Shown here: positions 34,687-43,286 of the stretch, piece after piece
How positions within the stretch are numbered: the stretch's first letter is position 1
Layout of the letters: every line of letters begins with the position of its first letter
Source: Herbidospora yilanensis
GTDB taxonomy: Bacteria; Actinomycetota; Actinomycetes; Streptosporangiales; Streptosporangiaceae
Assembly (NCBI RefSeq): GCF_001570565.1
Contig: NZ_BBXE01000020.1
Coordinates: 207,034-271,033, forward strand
Length of the DNA: 64,000 nt
Direction: 5' to 3'
Notes under the pieces: model-generated
What the model was told of the DNA's origin: nothing
Seen by the model: only the letters and a program-made list of their open reading frames with translations
Databases searched by the model: none
Made by a program: the position numbers and the translations under genes

Positions 34687-36098
34687 CCTCCGAACACCCC
34701 GGGCAGCGCCAGGGTGAAGACGGCTCCCTCGCCGGGCGCCGTGCGGAGGTCGAGGCGGCCTCCGTGGGCCTCCGCGAGCGAGCGGGCGATGGCCAGCCCG
34801 AGCCCCGCGCCACCCGGCCCCGACCTGCTGCGGGAGGCGTCGGCGCGGGAGAAGCGGTCGAACACGCGGGCCGCCTCCTCCGGGGTGAGCCCCGGCCCGT
34901 GGTCCTCGATCACGAGCACCGCCTCGCCGTCCTTCGTGCCGACCCCGATGCGCACGGGTGTGCCGTCGGGGGTGTGCTCGGCCACGTTCCCGACCAGGTT
35001 CGTGACGACCTGGCGCAGCCGGGCCTCGTCGGCGACCACGGGCGCCGAGGCGGGCGGCCCGCCGTCGGGGCCGGTCAGCTCGACCGGCCGCCCGGGGGCC
35101 AGGGCGCGCAGGTCGAGGCGGGCGTCGGCGGCCAGGGTGCGCAGGTCCATCGGGGCCAGGTCGAGCGGCAGGGCGTCGCCGCCCTCGTCGAGGCGGGCCA
35201 GCAGCAGCAGGTCGTCGACGAGCCGGGCCAGCCGCCCGGCCTCGCTCTCGATCCGGGCCATCGCGGGGGCGACCTCGGGCAGCCCGCCCATGCGGTAGAG
35301 CTCGGAGAACCCCTTGATCCCGACGAGCGGGGTGCGCAGCTCGTGCCCGACGTCGGCGACGAAGCGGCGCAGCCGCGCCTCCGACTCGGTGCGCGCCGCG
35401 AAGGCCCGCTCGATCTGGCCGAGCATGCCGTTGAGCGCGGCCGACAACCGGCCGACCTCGGTGTCGGGGGCCGCGTCGGGCACCCTGCGGCCGAGGTCTC
35501 CCGAGGCGATCGCGGCGGCGGTCTCCTCGATGGCCCGCAGGGGCCGCAGCCCGGCCCTGATGGCGAACCACCCGGCCAGCGTGAGGAGGGCGAGCAGGGC
35601 GATCCCGGTGACGAGGTAGACGACCCGCAGCCGGGCGACCGTGGCCCGCACGGCGTCGAGCGAGGCCGCCACGACGACGGAGGTCCCGGCCCCTTGGCGC
35701 GGCACCACCAGCACCCGCCAGTCGGCGCCGCCCGCCGAGTCCCGCGCCTCGAACGGCCGCCCGTCCCCGCGGGCGGTCACCACCGGGCCGCCCGGGCCGG
35801 CGGGGAGGCGCACCTCCGAGAGGGCCTGGCCGTCCGGGCCCAGTTCCGCGATGTACAGGCGGTTGATCAGGTCGAGGTTGGTGCTCAGGGCGTCGCCCGC
35901 CGCCCGGTCGGCGGGGGTGCGGGAGGCGAGGCCGGGCGGGATGACGGCGATGATGCCGCCGAACACGCGGAGCTGGCCGTCGACCCGGTCGACCAGGCCC
36001 GACCGGAGCAGGCCGACCACGATCGAGCCGCTCAGCAGCAGTCCGGCCGCCAGCAGGGCGCAGGTGATCAGGAGGAGCCGGCCGCGCAGGGAGGTCAT
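34662..36098 (-). CDS. Sensor histidine kinase
   Basis: This 478-residue kinase has helices at about 7-29 and 160-182 around an extracytoplasmic sensor of about 130 residues. HAMP, HisKA (FVADVGHELRTPL), then an N box in LVGNVAEHTPDG and a G box in GGAGLGLAIARSL follow. It overlaps the response-regulator gene by 4 bp. The pair sits directly downstream of an ABC exporter, the usual arrangement for sensing what the exporter handles. Confidence 0.93.
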   Translation of the reverse strand: MTSLRGRLLLITCALLAAGLLLSGSIVVGLLRSGLVDRVDGQLRVFGGIIAVIPPGLASRTPADRAAGDALSTNLDLINRLYIAELGPDGQALSEVRLPAGPGGPVVTARGDGRPFEARDSAGGADWRVLVVPRQGAGTSVVVAASLDAVRATVARLRVVYLVTGIALLALLTLAGWFAIRAGLRPLRAIEETAAAIASGDLGRRVPDAAPDTEVGRLSAALNGMLGQIERAFAARTESEARLRRFVADVGHELRTPLVGIKGFSELYRMGGLPEVAPAMARIESEAGRLARLVDDLLLLARLDEGGDALPLDLAPMDLRTLAADARLDLRALAPGRPVELTGPDGGPPASAPVVADEARLRQVVTNLVGNVAEHTPDGTPVRIGVGTKDGEAVLVIEDHGPGLTPEEAARVFDRFSRADASRSRSGPGGAGLGLAIARSLAEAHGGRLDLRTAPGEGAVFTLALPGVFGGQVSFSGR

Positions 36099-36772
36099 CG
36101 GGGCTCGCGCAGGACGTAGCCGACTCCGTGGACGGTGTGGATGAGGCGGGGGCCGCGGGCCTCCAGTTTGCGGCGCAGGTAGCTGATGTAGGTGTCGACG
36201 ATGCTGGTGTCGCCGGCGAAGTCGTACTGCCAGACGTCCTCGATGATCGAGGTCTTCGACACCACCCGGCCGGCGTGCCCGGCCAGATAGCTGAGCAGGC
36301 GGAACTCGGTGGGCGACAGGCGTACCGTCACCCCGGCCCGGCGCACGTGGCAGCCCTCGACGTCGACCTCCAGGTCGCCGACGACCACGGCGTGGGCGTG
36401 CGGGACGCCGGTGCGGCGCAGGATCGCCCGGATGCGGGCCAGCAGTTCGGGCAGGTCGAACGGCTTGGTCACGTAGTCGTCGCCGCCGAGGGTGAGACCG
36501 GTTACCTTGTCGGCCGGGGAGTCGCGGGCGGTCAGGAACAACACCGGCACGGGCGGCCGGGCCAGGTCGCGCAGCCGGCGCACGACCTGGAAGCCGTCGA
36601 GGTCGGGCAACATCACGTCGAGCAGGATCAGGTCGGGGCGGGTGACGCGCACCGCCTCGACGGCCTCCGAACCGGTGGCCGCCGAGGTCACCTCGAACCC
36701 GGCGAAGCGCAGGGTCGCCGACAGCAGTTCCCGTACCGTCGGCTCGTCGTCGACGACCAGCAGCCGCTCCAT
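36095..36772 (-). CDS. OmpR-family response regulator
   Basis: This 225-residue regulator has a receiver with VVDDE, phospho-Asp in LLDVMLPDLDG and the Lys in VTKPFD, then a winged helix (SPTEFRLLSYLAGHAGRVVSK, ending HTVHGVGYVLREPR). ATG 36772, or the GTG directly before it, follows a strong GGAGGAAAGG. It is 22 bp downstream of the ABC permease gene and overlaps the kinase gene by 4 bp. Confidence 0.94.
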   Translation of the reverse strand: MERLLVVDDEPTVRELLSATLRFAGFEVTSAATGSEAVEAVRVTRPDLILLDVMLPDLDGFQVVRRLRDLARPPVPVLFLTARDSPADKVTGLTLGGDDYVTKPFDLPELLARIRAILRRTGVPHAHAVVVGDLEVDVEGCHVRRAGVTVRLSPTEFRLLSYLAGHAGRVVSKTSIIEDVWQYDFAGDTSIVDTYISYLRRKLEARGPRLIHTVHGVGYVLREPR

Positions 36773-36794
36773 CACGCCCCTTTCCTCCCCCACA

Positions 36795-37562
36795 TCATGC
36801 GTCCCGCCGCCGGAACACCGCGTAGGCGGCGGCCAGCAGGATCGCGGCCCAGGCGCAGGTCACGGCGAGGCCGGCCACCGGTCCCGGCAGGTCGGGGTCG
36901 CCGTCGAGGCTGAGCAGCCGCAGCCCGGCCGTGATCGGCCAGTAGCCCAGGATCAGCCGGGCCAGCCACTCGGGGTAGAGCGAGGCCGTCGCCGGGACGA
37001 ACACCCCCATCACGATCGTGACGACCAGCGCCCCGGCGGTGCTGCGCACCAGGCAGCCGACGGCCAGGCCGATCAGCCCGAGCAGGGCCAGCAGCAGCCC
37101 CGGCCCGGCCAGCACCCGGAGCATGCCCGGCTCGGCCAGCGGGTTGACGGGCACGCCCCGCGAGGTCAGCACGGCCCGGTTGACGAAGACCACGATGAGC
37201 CCGGTCAGCGTCCCGGCCGCGAGCGTCAGCCCGGCGCAGACCACGGCCTTGGCCGCCAGCACCCGGCCCCGGCGCGGCACCGTGGTCAGGGTCAGCGCCA
37301 TCGTCCCGGTGAGGTGCTCGACGGTGAAGGCCCGCAGGCCGAGGTAGCCGACGGCGATCTGGACGAAGATCAGCGGCCGGAAGTCCGGCGCGGGCCGGTA
37401 GGCGGCCTGTTCGGCGGCGGTCAGCCTGGCGTGCTCGGTGGCGGCGGCGTAGCCGAACAGCACCGCGAACAGCGCGCCCAGCCCGACGATCGCGGCGAGG
37501 GTGAACCAGGTCGACCGGGTCGTCCACGTCTTGGCCCATTCGGAGCGGATCGCGGCGATCAT
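36795..37562 (-). CDS. ABC-2 type transporter permease
   Basis: This 255-residue protein has six membrane helices and a typical cytoplasmic N-terminus (SEWAKTWTTRSTW), plus TVPRRGRVLAAKA after helix 2, as in ABC-2 permeases linked to drug or bacteriocin export. It overlaps its ATPase gene by 4 bp (ATGA). Substrate unknown. Confidence 0.9.
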   Translation of the reverse strand: MIAAIRSEWAKTWTTRSTWFTLAAIVGLGALFAVLFGYAAATEHARLTAAEQAAYRPAPDFRPLIFVQIAVGYLGLRAFTVEHLTGTMALTLTTVPRRGRVLAAKAVVCAGLTLAAGTLTGLIVVFVNRAVLTSRGVPVNPLAEPGMLRVLAGPGLLLALLGLIGLAVGCLVRSTAGALVVTIVMGVFVPATASLYPEWLARLILGYWPITAGLRLLSLDGDPDLPGPVAGLAVTCAWAAILLAAAYAVFRRRDA

Positions 37563-38428
37563 CGGGTCAGCTCCATGAACGCCTCTTCCAGGGACGCGTG
37601 GCGGGGGGTGAGTTCGTACAGGACCACTCCCTCGGCGGCGGCGAGCTCACCGATCCGCCGCGCGCCCAGCCCGCGCACGACCAGTTCGTCTCCGGCGGGT
37701 TCGACCCCGGACGCACCGTGGGTGACGAGGACCCGGGCGAACCGGCGGGCCTCCGGGGTGCGCACCAGCACCCCGTCGGGCCGGGCGAACGCCTCGACGG
37801 TGGTGTCGGCGACGAGCCGCCCCCGCGCCACCACGATCAGCCGGTCGGCGGTCAGCGCCGTCTCGCCCATGAGGTGGCTGGAGACCAGGACGGTCCGCCC
37901 CTCGGCCGCCAGCCCGCGGATCAGGGTGCGGATCCAGACGATGCCCTCGGGGTCGAGCCCGTTGACCGGTTCGTCCAGGATCAGCACGCCGGGGTCGCCG
38001 AGCAGCGCGGCGGCCAGCCCGAGCCGCTGCTTCATGCCGAGCGAGAACCCGCCCGCGTGCCGGTGCGCCGCCGCGGTCAGCCCTACCAGGTCGAGCACCT
38101 CGTCGACCCGCCGCGCGGGCAGCCGGTTGCTCACCGCCAGACAGCGCAGGTGGTCACGGCCGGAACGGGCGGGGTGCACGGCTCCGGCGTCCAGCAACGC
38201 CCCGACCGCCCGCATCGGCTCGGGCAGATCGGCGAGCCGGGCCCCGAGGATCAGGGCCCGGCCCGCGTCGGGGGCGTCCAGCCCGAGGATCATCCGCATC
38301 GTGGACGTCTTGCCGGCTCCGTTGGGCCCCAGGAACCCGGTCACCGCGCCGGGTTTCACGTCGAACGTCAGGTCGTCGACGGCGATGACGTCGCCGTGGC
38401 GTTTGCTCAGTCGGGTCACTTCGATCAC
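37559..38428 (-). CDS. ABC transporter ATP-binding protein (DrrA/CcmA type)
   Basis: This is a 289-residue ATPase with Walker A (GPNGAGKTST), signature FSLGMKQRLGLAAALL, Walker B (VLILDEPVNGLD) and H-loop (SSHLM). A C-terminal extension of about 80 residues is of the antibiotic-exporter kind. The signature LGMKQRL is typical of bacitracin/lantibiotic exporters. It starts 24 bp downstream of the STM4011-type radical SAM gene on the same strand with no strong terminator between, so it may belong to the same transcript. Confidence 0.93.
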   Translation of the reverse strand: MIEVTRLSKRHGDVIAVDDLTFDVKPGAVTGFLGPNGAGKTSTMRMILGLDAPDAGRALILGARLADLPEPMRAVGALLDAGAVHPARSGRDHLRCLAVSNRLPARRVDEVLDLVGLTAAAHRHAGGFSLGMKQRLGLAAALLGDPGVLILDEPVNGLDPEGIVWIRTLIRGLAAEGRTVLVSSHLMGETALTADRLIVVARGRLVADTTVEAFARPDGVLVRTPEARRFARVLVTHGASGVEPAGDELVVRGLGARRIGELAAAEGVVLYELTPRHASLEEAFMELTR

Positions 38429-38452
38429 CCGGCCGAGCCTGCGCGCACCGGC

Positions 38453-39313
38453 TCAGGGCTTCCTGGACGGTTCTGGGAGAATCCTGTGAGGGATACGTTC
38501 CAGGATGCCCCCGGCGAAGACGTCGTACAGGCCGGTCGGTTCGAGGTGCACGTAGCCGATGTGGCAGTCACACTCCGATTTCGGGCAGGCCGTCGGTCCC
38601 AGCCGGTTCCGGAACGTGCCGTCATAGAGATTTCCCAGGACCGTGGGGATGAAGTGGCACCTGCGGACCGTGCCGTCGCCGTCCACCGAGATCACCGTGT
38701 CGCCGGTCCGGCACGCCTGGCCGGCGCTGAGGTGGGGGAACCGGCTGTAGCGGAACAGCGGGTCGATCTCCTGCCACTGCGCCGCCTCCTCGTCGGTGTA
38801 GGTCCGGCCCTCCTCCGCGTTGATCCACAGGTACGTCTCGGGCGGGAGGTCGCGCCGCAGGCGGCGGGCGTGCTCCAGGTGGGCCGGGTCGCCGACCACG
38901 CCGACGCTGTGCCGGACCGGCAGCCCCGTGACCTTGGCCAGGAACCGGTCATAGGCGACCTGGGTCGGGTGGTAGGTGACCCACAGCGCCAGCGTCTCCG
39001 GGTCGGCCCGGTCGAGCCAGGCGGTGCGGGAGCTGAGGTTGGTCTGGATGGCGACGCGGCGGACGTTGGCCTGATGGCTGAGCTCGACCATCGTGTCCCG
39101 GTACCACGACCTGACCAGCCCCTCGCCCCACGGCGTGAACAGGACGCTCACGTCGTGGTCCTGCGCGGCGGTCCACTCCGTGAAGCGGCGCAGCGCGGCC
39201 CGGTCGGCGCGGAGCTGCCCGGAGGTGTCGCGGCGTTTGGCGAACGGGCAGTAGGCGCAGTCGTAGTCGCAACTCGCCAGCGGGCCCCGGTAGAGGATCG
39301 TCAGATGGCTCAT
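38453..39313 (-). CDS. STM4011-family radical SAM protein
   Basis: This 286-residue radical SAM enzyme binds its SAM cluster through Cys15, Cys19 and Cys22 (ASCDYDCAYC). The C-terminal part holds five more cysteines (201, 219, 243, 248 and 250, with GTVRRCHFIP and SECDC), arranged like a SPASM/twitch auxiliary-cluster region, as in peptide-modifying radical SAM enzymes. It is last of the STM4015-STM4011 cassette and overlaps the STM4012-type gene by 4 bp. Family name from memory of Salmonella STM4011; its reaction is unknown. Confidence 0.85.
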   Translation of the reverse strand: MSHLTILYRGPLASCDYDCAYCPFAKRRDTSGQLRADRAALRRFTEWTAAQDHDVSVLFTPWGEGLVRSWYRDTMVELSHQANVRRVAIQTNLSSRTAWLDRADPETLALWVTYHPTQVAYDRFLAKVTGLPVRHSVGVVGDPAHLEHARRLRRDLPPETYLWINAEEGRTYTDEEAAQWQEIDPLFRYSRFPHLSAGQACRTGDTVISVDGDGTVRRCHFIPTVLGNLYDGTFRNRLGPTACPKSECDCHIGYVHLEPTGLYDVFAGGILERIPHRILPEPSRKP

Positions 39314-40560
39314 CGGGCGTCGTTGCCCGCCATGAGGGCGCGGACCCCGGCGGAGAAGAGGGCGGGCCCGACGACGTCGGAGTGGGCGAGGCCCTCGTCG
39401 GTCAGCCGCAGGACGTCGCCGTCGCGGACCAGCCATTCACCGGGCACGGCCGTGACGTCGGGGTCGCCGCCGAACCGGTCGCGGTAGAGCCGCAGGTCCA
39501 GGCCGTCCTTCTGCAGCAGGCTCTGGATCGTGTGGCGTCGCCGCCGTTCGTCCCCGGTCAGGGTGAAGCCGATCAGGGCCTCGGTGAAGTCGTCGCGGCG
39601 CACGTAGTCGTCGATGATCGACCGGACGTGGCGGGCGCCGACCGCGTACTCGTGGGAGTAGTGCAGGGTGCTCGTGTACGACCGCGCCCCGCACCCCACG
39701 CTCGCCATACCGTCGGTCTGGCAGCAGTAGCCGGTCGAGGTCCCCGTGCCGGGCAGCCGGAACATGCGCATCGACACCTGCTCGTAGCCCCGGGCCAGCA
39801 GCAGGTCGCGGCCCTCGCGGTAGAGCTCCATACGCTGGTCGTCCCAGTCGCGGCCGATCTTGCCGAGGCCGGTGAGGGGGCGGACGTAGAGCGGATAGAG
39901 GTAGAGCTCCTCCGGGGCCCAGCGCAGCGCGGTCTCCAGGGAGTGCCGCCACGTCGCGGCGGTCTGGCCGTCGATGCCGTAGATGAGGTCGATGTTGAGG
40001 ATCGGGAAGCCCGTCGCCCGGATCGTGTCGAGGGCCCGGTCGACCTCGGCGCGCTTCTGCGGGCGCACCGCCGCGCGGGCCTCCTCGTCGACGAAGCTCT
40101 GCACCCCGATGGAGATCCGCGTCGTGCCGCGCTCCTTCAGGACCGCCAGCCGGTCGGGGGTCGCGGTCGCCGGGGAGGTCTCCACCGACAGCGGGATCTC
40201 GCCGTAGGGGGTGATCTTGCCGGTGACGTCGAACAGCCGGGTGAGCTCGGCGGGGCTCAGGTAGGTCGGGGTGCCGCCGCCGATCGCCGCCGTGGTGAAG
40301 GCCGGGTCGACCGCGTCCGCCAGCGCCAGCGTCTCGCGTTCCAGCGCGTCGAGGTAGGCCGCGACCAGGTCTTCGGGTGCGCCCGTCCGGGTGAACAGGT
40401 TGCAGAAGCCGCAGCGCATCTCGCAGAACGGGATGTGGGCGTAGAACGACCCGGCCTTCTCGCCGCGCCACACGTCGGTCAGCGCCGGGCGCGGGTCGAG
40501 CGGGCGGTAGGCGGTCTTGTGGGGGTACGCGTAGACGTAACTCTCATACGGACTGATCAT
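39310..40560 (-). CDS. STM4012-family radical SAM protein (HemN-like)
   Basis: This 416-residue radical SAM enzyme with HemN-like architecture binds its cluster through Cys46, Cys50 and Cys53 in AHIPFCEMRCGFC. Further HemN traits are AIGGGTPTYLSPAEL, SVETSPATATPDRL and SIGVQSFVDEE. The HemN C-terminal domain is present (residues 330-400). The surrounding cassette, not haem synthesis, marks it as the STM4012 family. Upstream of the ATG at 40560 it overlaps the sulfatase-like gene by 17 bp. Substrate unknown. Confidence 0.87.
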   Translation of the reverse strand: MISPYESYVYAYPHKTAYRPLDPRPALTDVWRGEKAGSFYAHIPFCEMRCGFCNLFTRTGAPEDLVAAYLDALERETLALADAVDPAFTTAAIGGGTPTYLSPAELTRLFDVTGKITPYGEIPLSVETSPATATPDRLAVLKERGTTRISIGVQSFVDEEARAAVRPQKRAEVDRALDTIRATGFPILNIDLIYGIDGQTAATWRHSLETALRWAPEELYLYPLYVRPLTGLGKIGRDWDDQRMELYREGRDLLLARGYEQVSMRMFRLPGTGTSTGYCCQTDGMASVGCGARSYTSTLHYSHEYAVGARHVRSIIDDYVRRDDFTEALIGFTLTGDERRRRHTIQSLLQKDGLDLRLYRDRFGGDPDVTAVPGEWLVRDGDVLRLTDEGLAHSDVVGPALFSAGVRALMAGNDAR

Positions 40561-41341
40561 CGGAGCTCCGGTCGAGGACGAATTCGGCGTAGGGGACGGT
40601 CCAGACGACCTCGTGGGCGAGCCGGTGGCCCACGTGGCCGTCTTCGCCGTAGGCGGTGCCGTGGTCGGAGCAGACGATCACGAAACAGGGCCGCCGGCGG
40701 GTCATCAGGGCGAACAGCCGGGCGACGTGCCGGTCGACGTACTCCAGCGCCGCCGCGTGCGACTCGATCGAGTCGTCGGCCGCGCCGGGCAGGTAGCACC
40801 GGTTGGGCTGGTGCAGCGCCGAGACGTTCAGGAACAGGAAGACCGGTTCCCGCACGCCGTCGAGCACCTCCTCGGCCCGGTCGAGTTGCCGTTCGAAGGA
40901 GTCGGGGGCGGTCACCCCGAACTCGGGCGCCCAGTGGCTCTCCTGGAACAGGCCCGGCAACACCGAGCCCAGCGGGCTCAGCCGGTTGAAGAACCCCACC
41001 CCGCCGACGCAGACGGTCCGGTAACCGGCCTTCGCCAGGCCCGTGGGCAGATCGGGCGCGTCGAAGACCCAGGTCTCCGGCGAGGTGGTCGCGCTGCCGG
41101 GGAAGGACGCCGCGAACGGCCGGGCGTGCGGCCCCGGGGTGACGGGCGTCGGGAGGAACCCGGCGAACATCGCGGCGTGCGAGGCGAACGTGAAACTGCC
41201 GGGGCTGTGCCGCCTCTCCCAGGTCAGGAACCGGGCGAAGCCGGGCGTGCGCCCCTCGGCCATGAGCCGTTCGGCGACGTCGTACCGGAGCGTGTCGAGG
41301 GTGACGAGCAGGATGTCGTGGCTGCCCACGACCGTGTTCAT
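40544..41341 (-). CDS. STM4013-family hydrolase of the sulfatase/alkaline phosphatase superfamily
   Basis: This 265-residue protein has the metal-binding frame of sulfatases and phosphodiesterases: Asp16 and Asp21 in VTLDTLRYD, a Ser/Thr-rich putative nucleophile segment near 50-60 (SFTFASHAAMFAG), Asp226-His227 in VCSDHG, and His236/His239 in DGHVGH. No Cys for formylglycine is seen in CxPxR form, so it is probably a phosphatase/phosphodiesterase-like hydrolase rather than a formylglycine sulfatase. The ATG at 41341 overlaps the STM4014-type stop by 4 bp. Confidence 0.82.
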   Translation of the reverse strand: MNTVVGSHDILLVTLDTLRYDVAERLMAEGRTPGFARFLTWERRHSPGSFTFASHAAMFAGFLPTPVTPGPHARPFAASFPGSATTSPETWVFDAPDLPTGLAKAGYRTVCVGGVGFFNRLSPLGSVLPGLFQESHWAPEFGVTAPDSFERQLDRAEEVLDGVREPVFLFLNVSALHQPNRCYLPGAADDSIESHAAALEYVDRHVARLFALMTRRRPCFVIVCSDHGTAYGEDGHVGHRLAHEVVWTVPYAEFVLDRSSDDQSV

Positions 41342-42372
41342 GTCGCGCACGATCGCCACCCGGCCGCGATCGCCCGCGCCTGGCACTCGTAGGTCGTCAG
41401 GCCGCTCCCGTCGAGCGCGCCCAGGCCGGGCAGCAGGTCGCCGAAGGCGTTGACCTCGGCGACCGCCATCGACCGCCAGTCGGCCCCGATCATCAGGTCG
41501 ACGCCGGTCGTCAGGCTGCCGGGGAAGCAGGCGGCGGTGCGGGCGCAGACCTCCATCGCCTCGTCCCACCGGCCGGCGCTCAGCCGGGCCCGGATCTCCC
41601 CCAGGTCACCGCGTCTCCCGCCGAGGTGCAGGTTGGTCATCGGCACCCGGCTCACCCGCGCCACCGCGTGGGTCGGCCGCCCGGCCACCGTCACCACCCG
41701 CAGGTCGAAACGGCCACCCGCGACCGACGCCTTCGGGAACCACCGTTCGACGTGGAGCCCGTCGGGGGCCAGGGTGTCGACGATGCGGGCGACGGTCGGC
41801 TCGTCGGTGTACGTCCGGACCGCCAGCGAGTTCCGCAGATCCTCGGTCGCCGAGGTGACGGCGCGCAGGCGCGTGCCGGACGTCTCGAAGGCGATCACCC
41901 CCGACGCCGAACTGCCGTGGGCGGGCTTCACGAACACCCTCGGCCACGCCCGCTCGCGCATCTGTTCCCGCAGCTCACCGTAGGAGTTCACGGTGACGCC
42001 GCCGGGTACCGGGAGGCCGGTCGAGGCGAGCAGGGCGTGGCAGCGGCGCTTGTCGAACATGGTGGCGATCTCGTCCACGTCCGCGAGCAGTTCGCCGCCC
42101 GCCCCGGCCACCCGCCTGAGCCCTGCCGTGAACCGGGTGTACCAGGTCGCCCCTCCCCCGACGCGGGTCGGGTCGCCCGCTCCCCGCAGCAGGGCGTCGG
42201 CCTCGGCGGACTCGCCGGGCGAGTCGACCCGGACGAGACCGGAGAACCGGAGCGGGGCGCCGGTCAGCACCTCGGTCCAGGGGACCACGGTGATCTCGCC
42301 CAGGCCGTGGGCGCGGGCCGCCGCGCCGAACAGGTCGGCGCGGCGGTCTCCGGGCGTGCCGACGACGATCAT
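41338..42372 (-). CDS. STM4014-family ATP-grasp protein
   Basis: This 344-residue protein shows an ATP-grasp ligase plan in the right order: DK at 107-108, a hinge Gly-Leu-Pro-Val-Pro, the ATP Lys149 in VFVKPAHGSSASG, DLR at 223-225, and a Mg site in AEVNAFGD (Glu306, Asn308). Such enzymes activate a carboxylate and join it to an amine. The first 100 residues form a Rossmann-like pre-ATP-grasp domain. It is chained by 4-bp overlaps to the LRR gene upstream and the hydrolase gene downstream. The acceptor is unknown; peptide tagging or peptide-bond formation is an inference. Confidence 0.82.
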   Translation of the reverse strand: MIVVGTPGDRRADLFGAAARAHGLGEITVVPWTEVLTGAPLRFSGLVRVDSPGESAEADALLRGAGDPTRVGGGATWYTRFTAGLRRVAGAGGELLADVDEIATMFDKRRCHALLASTGLPVPGGVTVNSYGELREQMRERAWPRVFVKPAHGSSASGVIAFETSGTRLRAVTSATEDLRNSLAVRTYTDEPTVARIVDTLAPDGLHVERWFPKASVAGGRFDLRVVTVAGRPTHAVARVSRVPMTNLHLGGRRGDLGEIRARLSAGRWDEAMEVCARTAACFPGSLTTGVDLMIGADWRSMAVAEVNAFGDLLPGLGALDGSGLTTYECQARAIAAGWRSCAT

Positions 42373-43286
42373 TCGTTCACCGAGGTGAAGAGCCAGCCGT
42401 CGTACTCCTCCGGGTCTCCCTGACCCTCCAGGTCGAGGTCGACGGAACCGAGGGCGGCGCGCAGGCGGGCCATCATGGCGTCGCTCAGGTAGTGGTGGTG
42501 CAGGTCGAGCCGCCGCAGGTGGGTGAGCGGCTGGCCCGCGAGCAGCGCCTCGGCGCCGTCGTCGGTGAGGGTGCCCATCGACAGGGCGAGGCCGTCGAGC
42601 CGGGCCACGATCGGGGCGGTCGCGACGGCGGCGGCGACGTCGTCCTGGCGGTCGCTGTCCTGCAGGCCCAGGTGCTTCAGCGCGGGCAGCCGGTCGCCGG
42701 TCAGGATCGGGGCCAGGTCTTCGACGGTGTAGTCGCCGCCGTACTCGTCGACGCCGAGCCAGAGCTCCAGATGCTCCAGCGCGGGGAACACACACGCGGC
42801 CACGCCGCGCACGACCTCGCCGCCGAGCCCGCCGCTCTCGATCCGGAGCATGCGCAGCCGGTCGTGGCGGACCGGGGCCAGACGCAGGCCCATGCCGCCG
42901 CGCGTCTCCAGGCGTTCCAGGTCCGGGAACGCGGTCAGCAGCGGGGTGACGTCGGCCTGGTTGATCCAGGAGATCTCCTGCGCCTCCTGCGGGATCGCCC
43001 CGAAGAAGAGCGCACGCAGCGCCGGAAGCCGGTGGGCCCCGGCGACCAGCCGCTCGACGACCGTGTCGGCGTCGGCGTCCCAGCCGCCGACGACGAGGGC
43101 GCGCACCTGGCCGGTGTCGACGGCGTCGAAGAAGTCGTCCAGATCGGCGGAGCCCAGTTCCCAGGCCACCTCGCCGGGCGGGTGGCCGGCCTTGCCGGAG
43201 AAGTCGACGGTCGGCAGGCCGACGTAGCGGCGGTAGTAGACGTCGGTGTCGTCGGTGTGCCTGGGCAGGTCGAGGGAGATCGTCAC
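42369..43286 (-). CDS. STM4015-family leucine-rich-repeat protein, copy A
   Basis: This is a 305-residue soluble protein made of ribonuclease-inhibitor-like leucine-rich repeats. Repeats are seen around LPALRALFFG, FPDLERLETRGG, FPALEHLELWLG, LPALKHLGLQDS and LTHLRRLDLHHH. The N-terminus (YYRRYVGLPTVDF) is shared with the next two copies. It ends GWLFTSVNE, part of a tail conserved in all copies. The GTG start overlaps copy B's stop (GTGA). LRR proteins bind other proteins, so this may be the recognition part of the cassette. Confidence 0.85.
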   Translation of the reverse strand: MTISLDLPRHTDDTDVYYRRYVGLPTVDFSGKAGHPPGEVAWELGSADLDDFFDAVDTGQVRALVVGGWDADADTVVERLVAGAHRLPALRALFFGAIPQEAQEISWINQADVTPLLTAFPDLERLETRGGMGLRLAPVRHDRLRMLRIESGGLGGEVVRGVAACVFPALEHLELWLGVDEYGGDYTVEDLAPILTGDRLPALKHLGLQDSDRQDDVAAAVATAPIVARLDGLALSMGTLTDDGAEALLAGQPLTHLRRLDLHHHYLSDAMMARLRAALGSVDLDLEGQGDPEEYDGWLFTSVNE

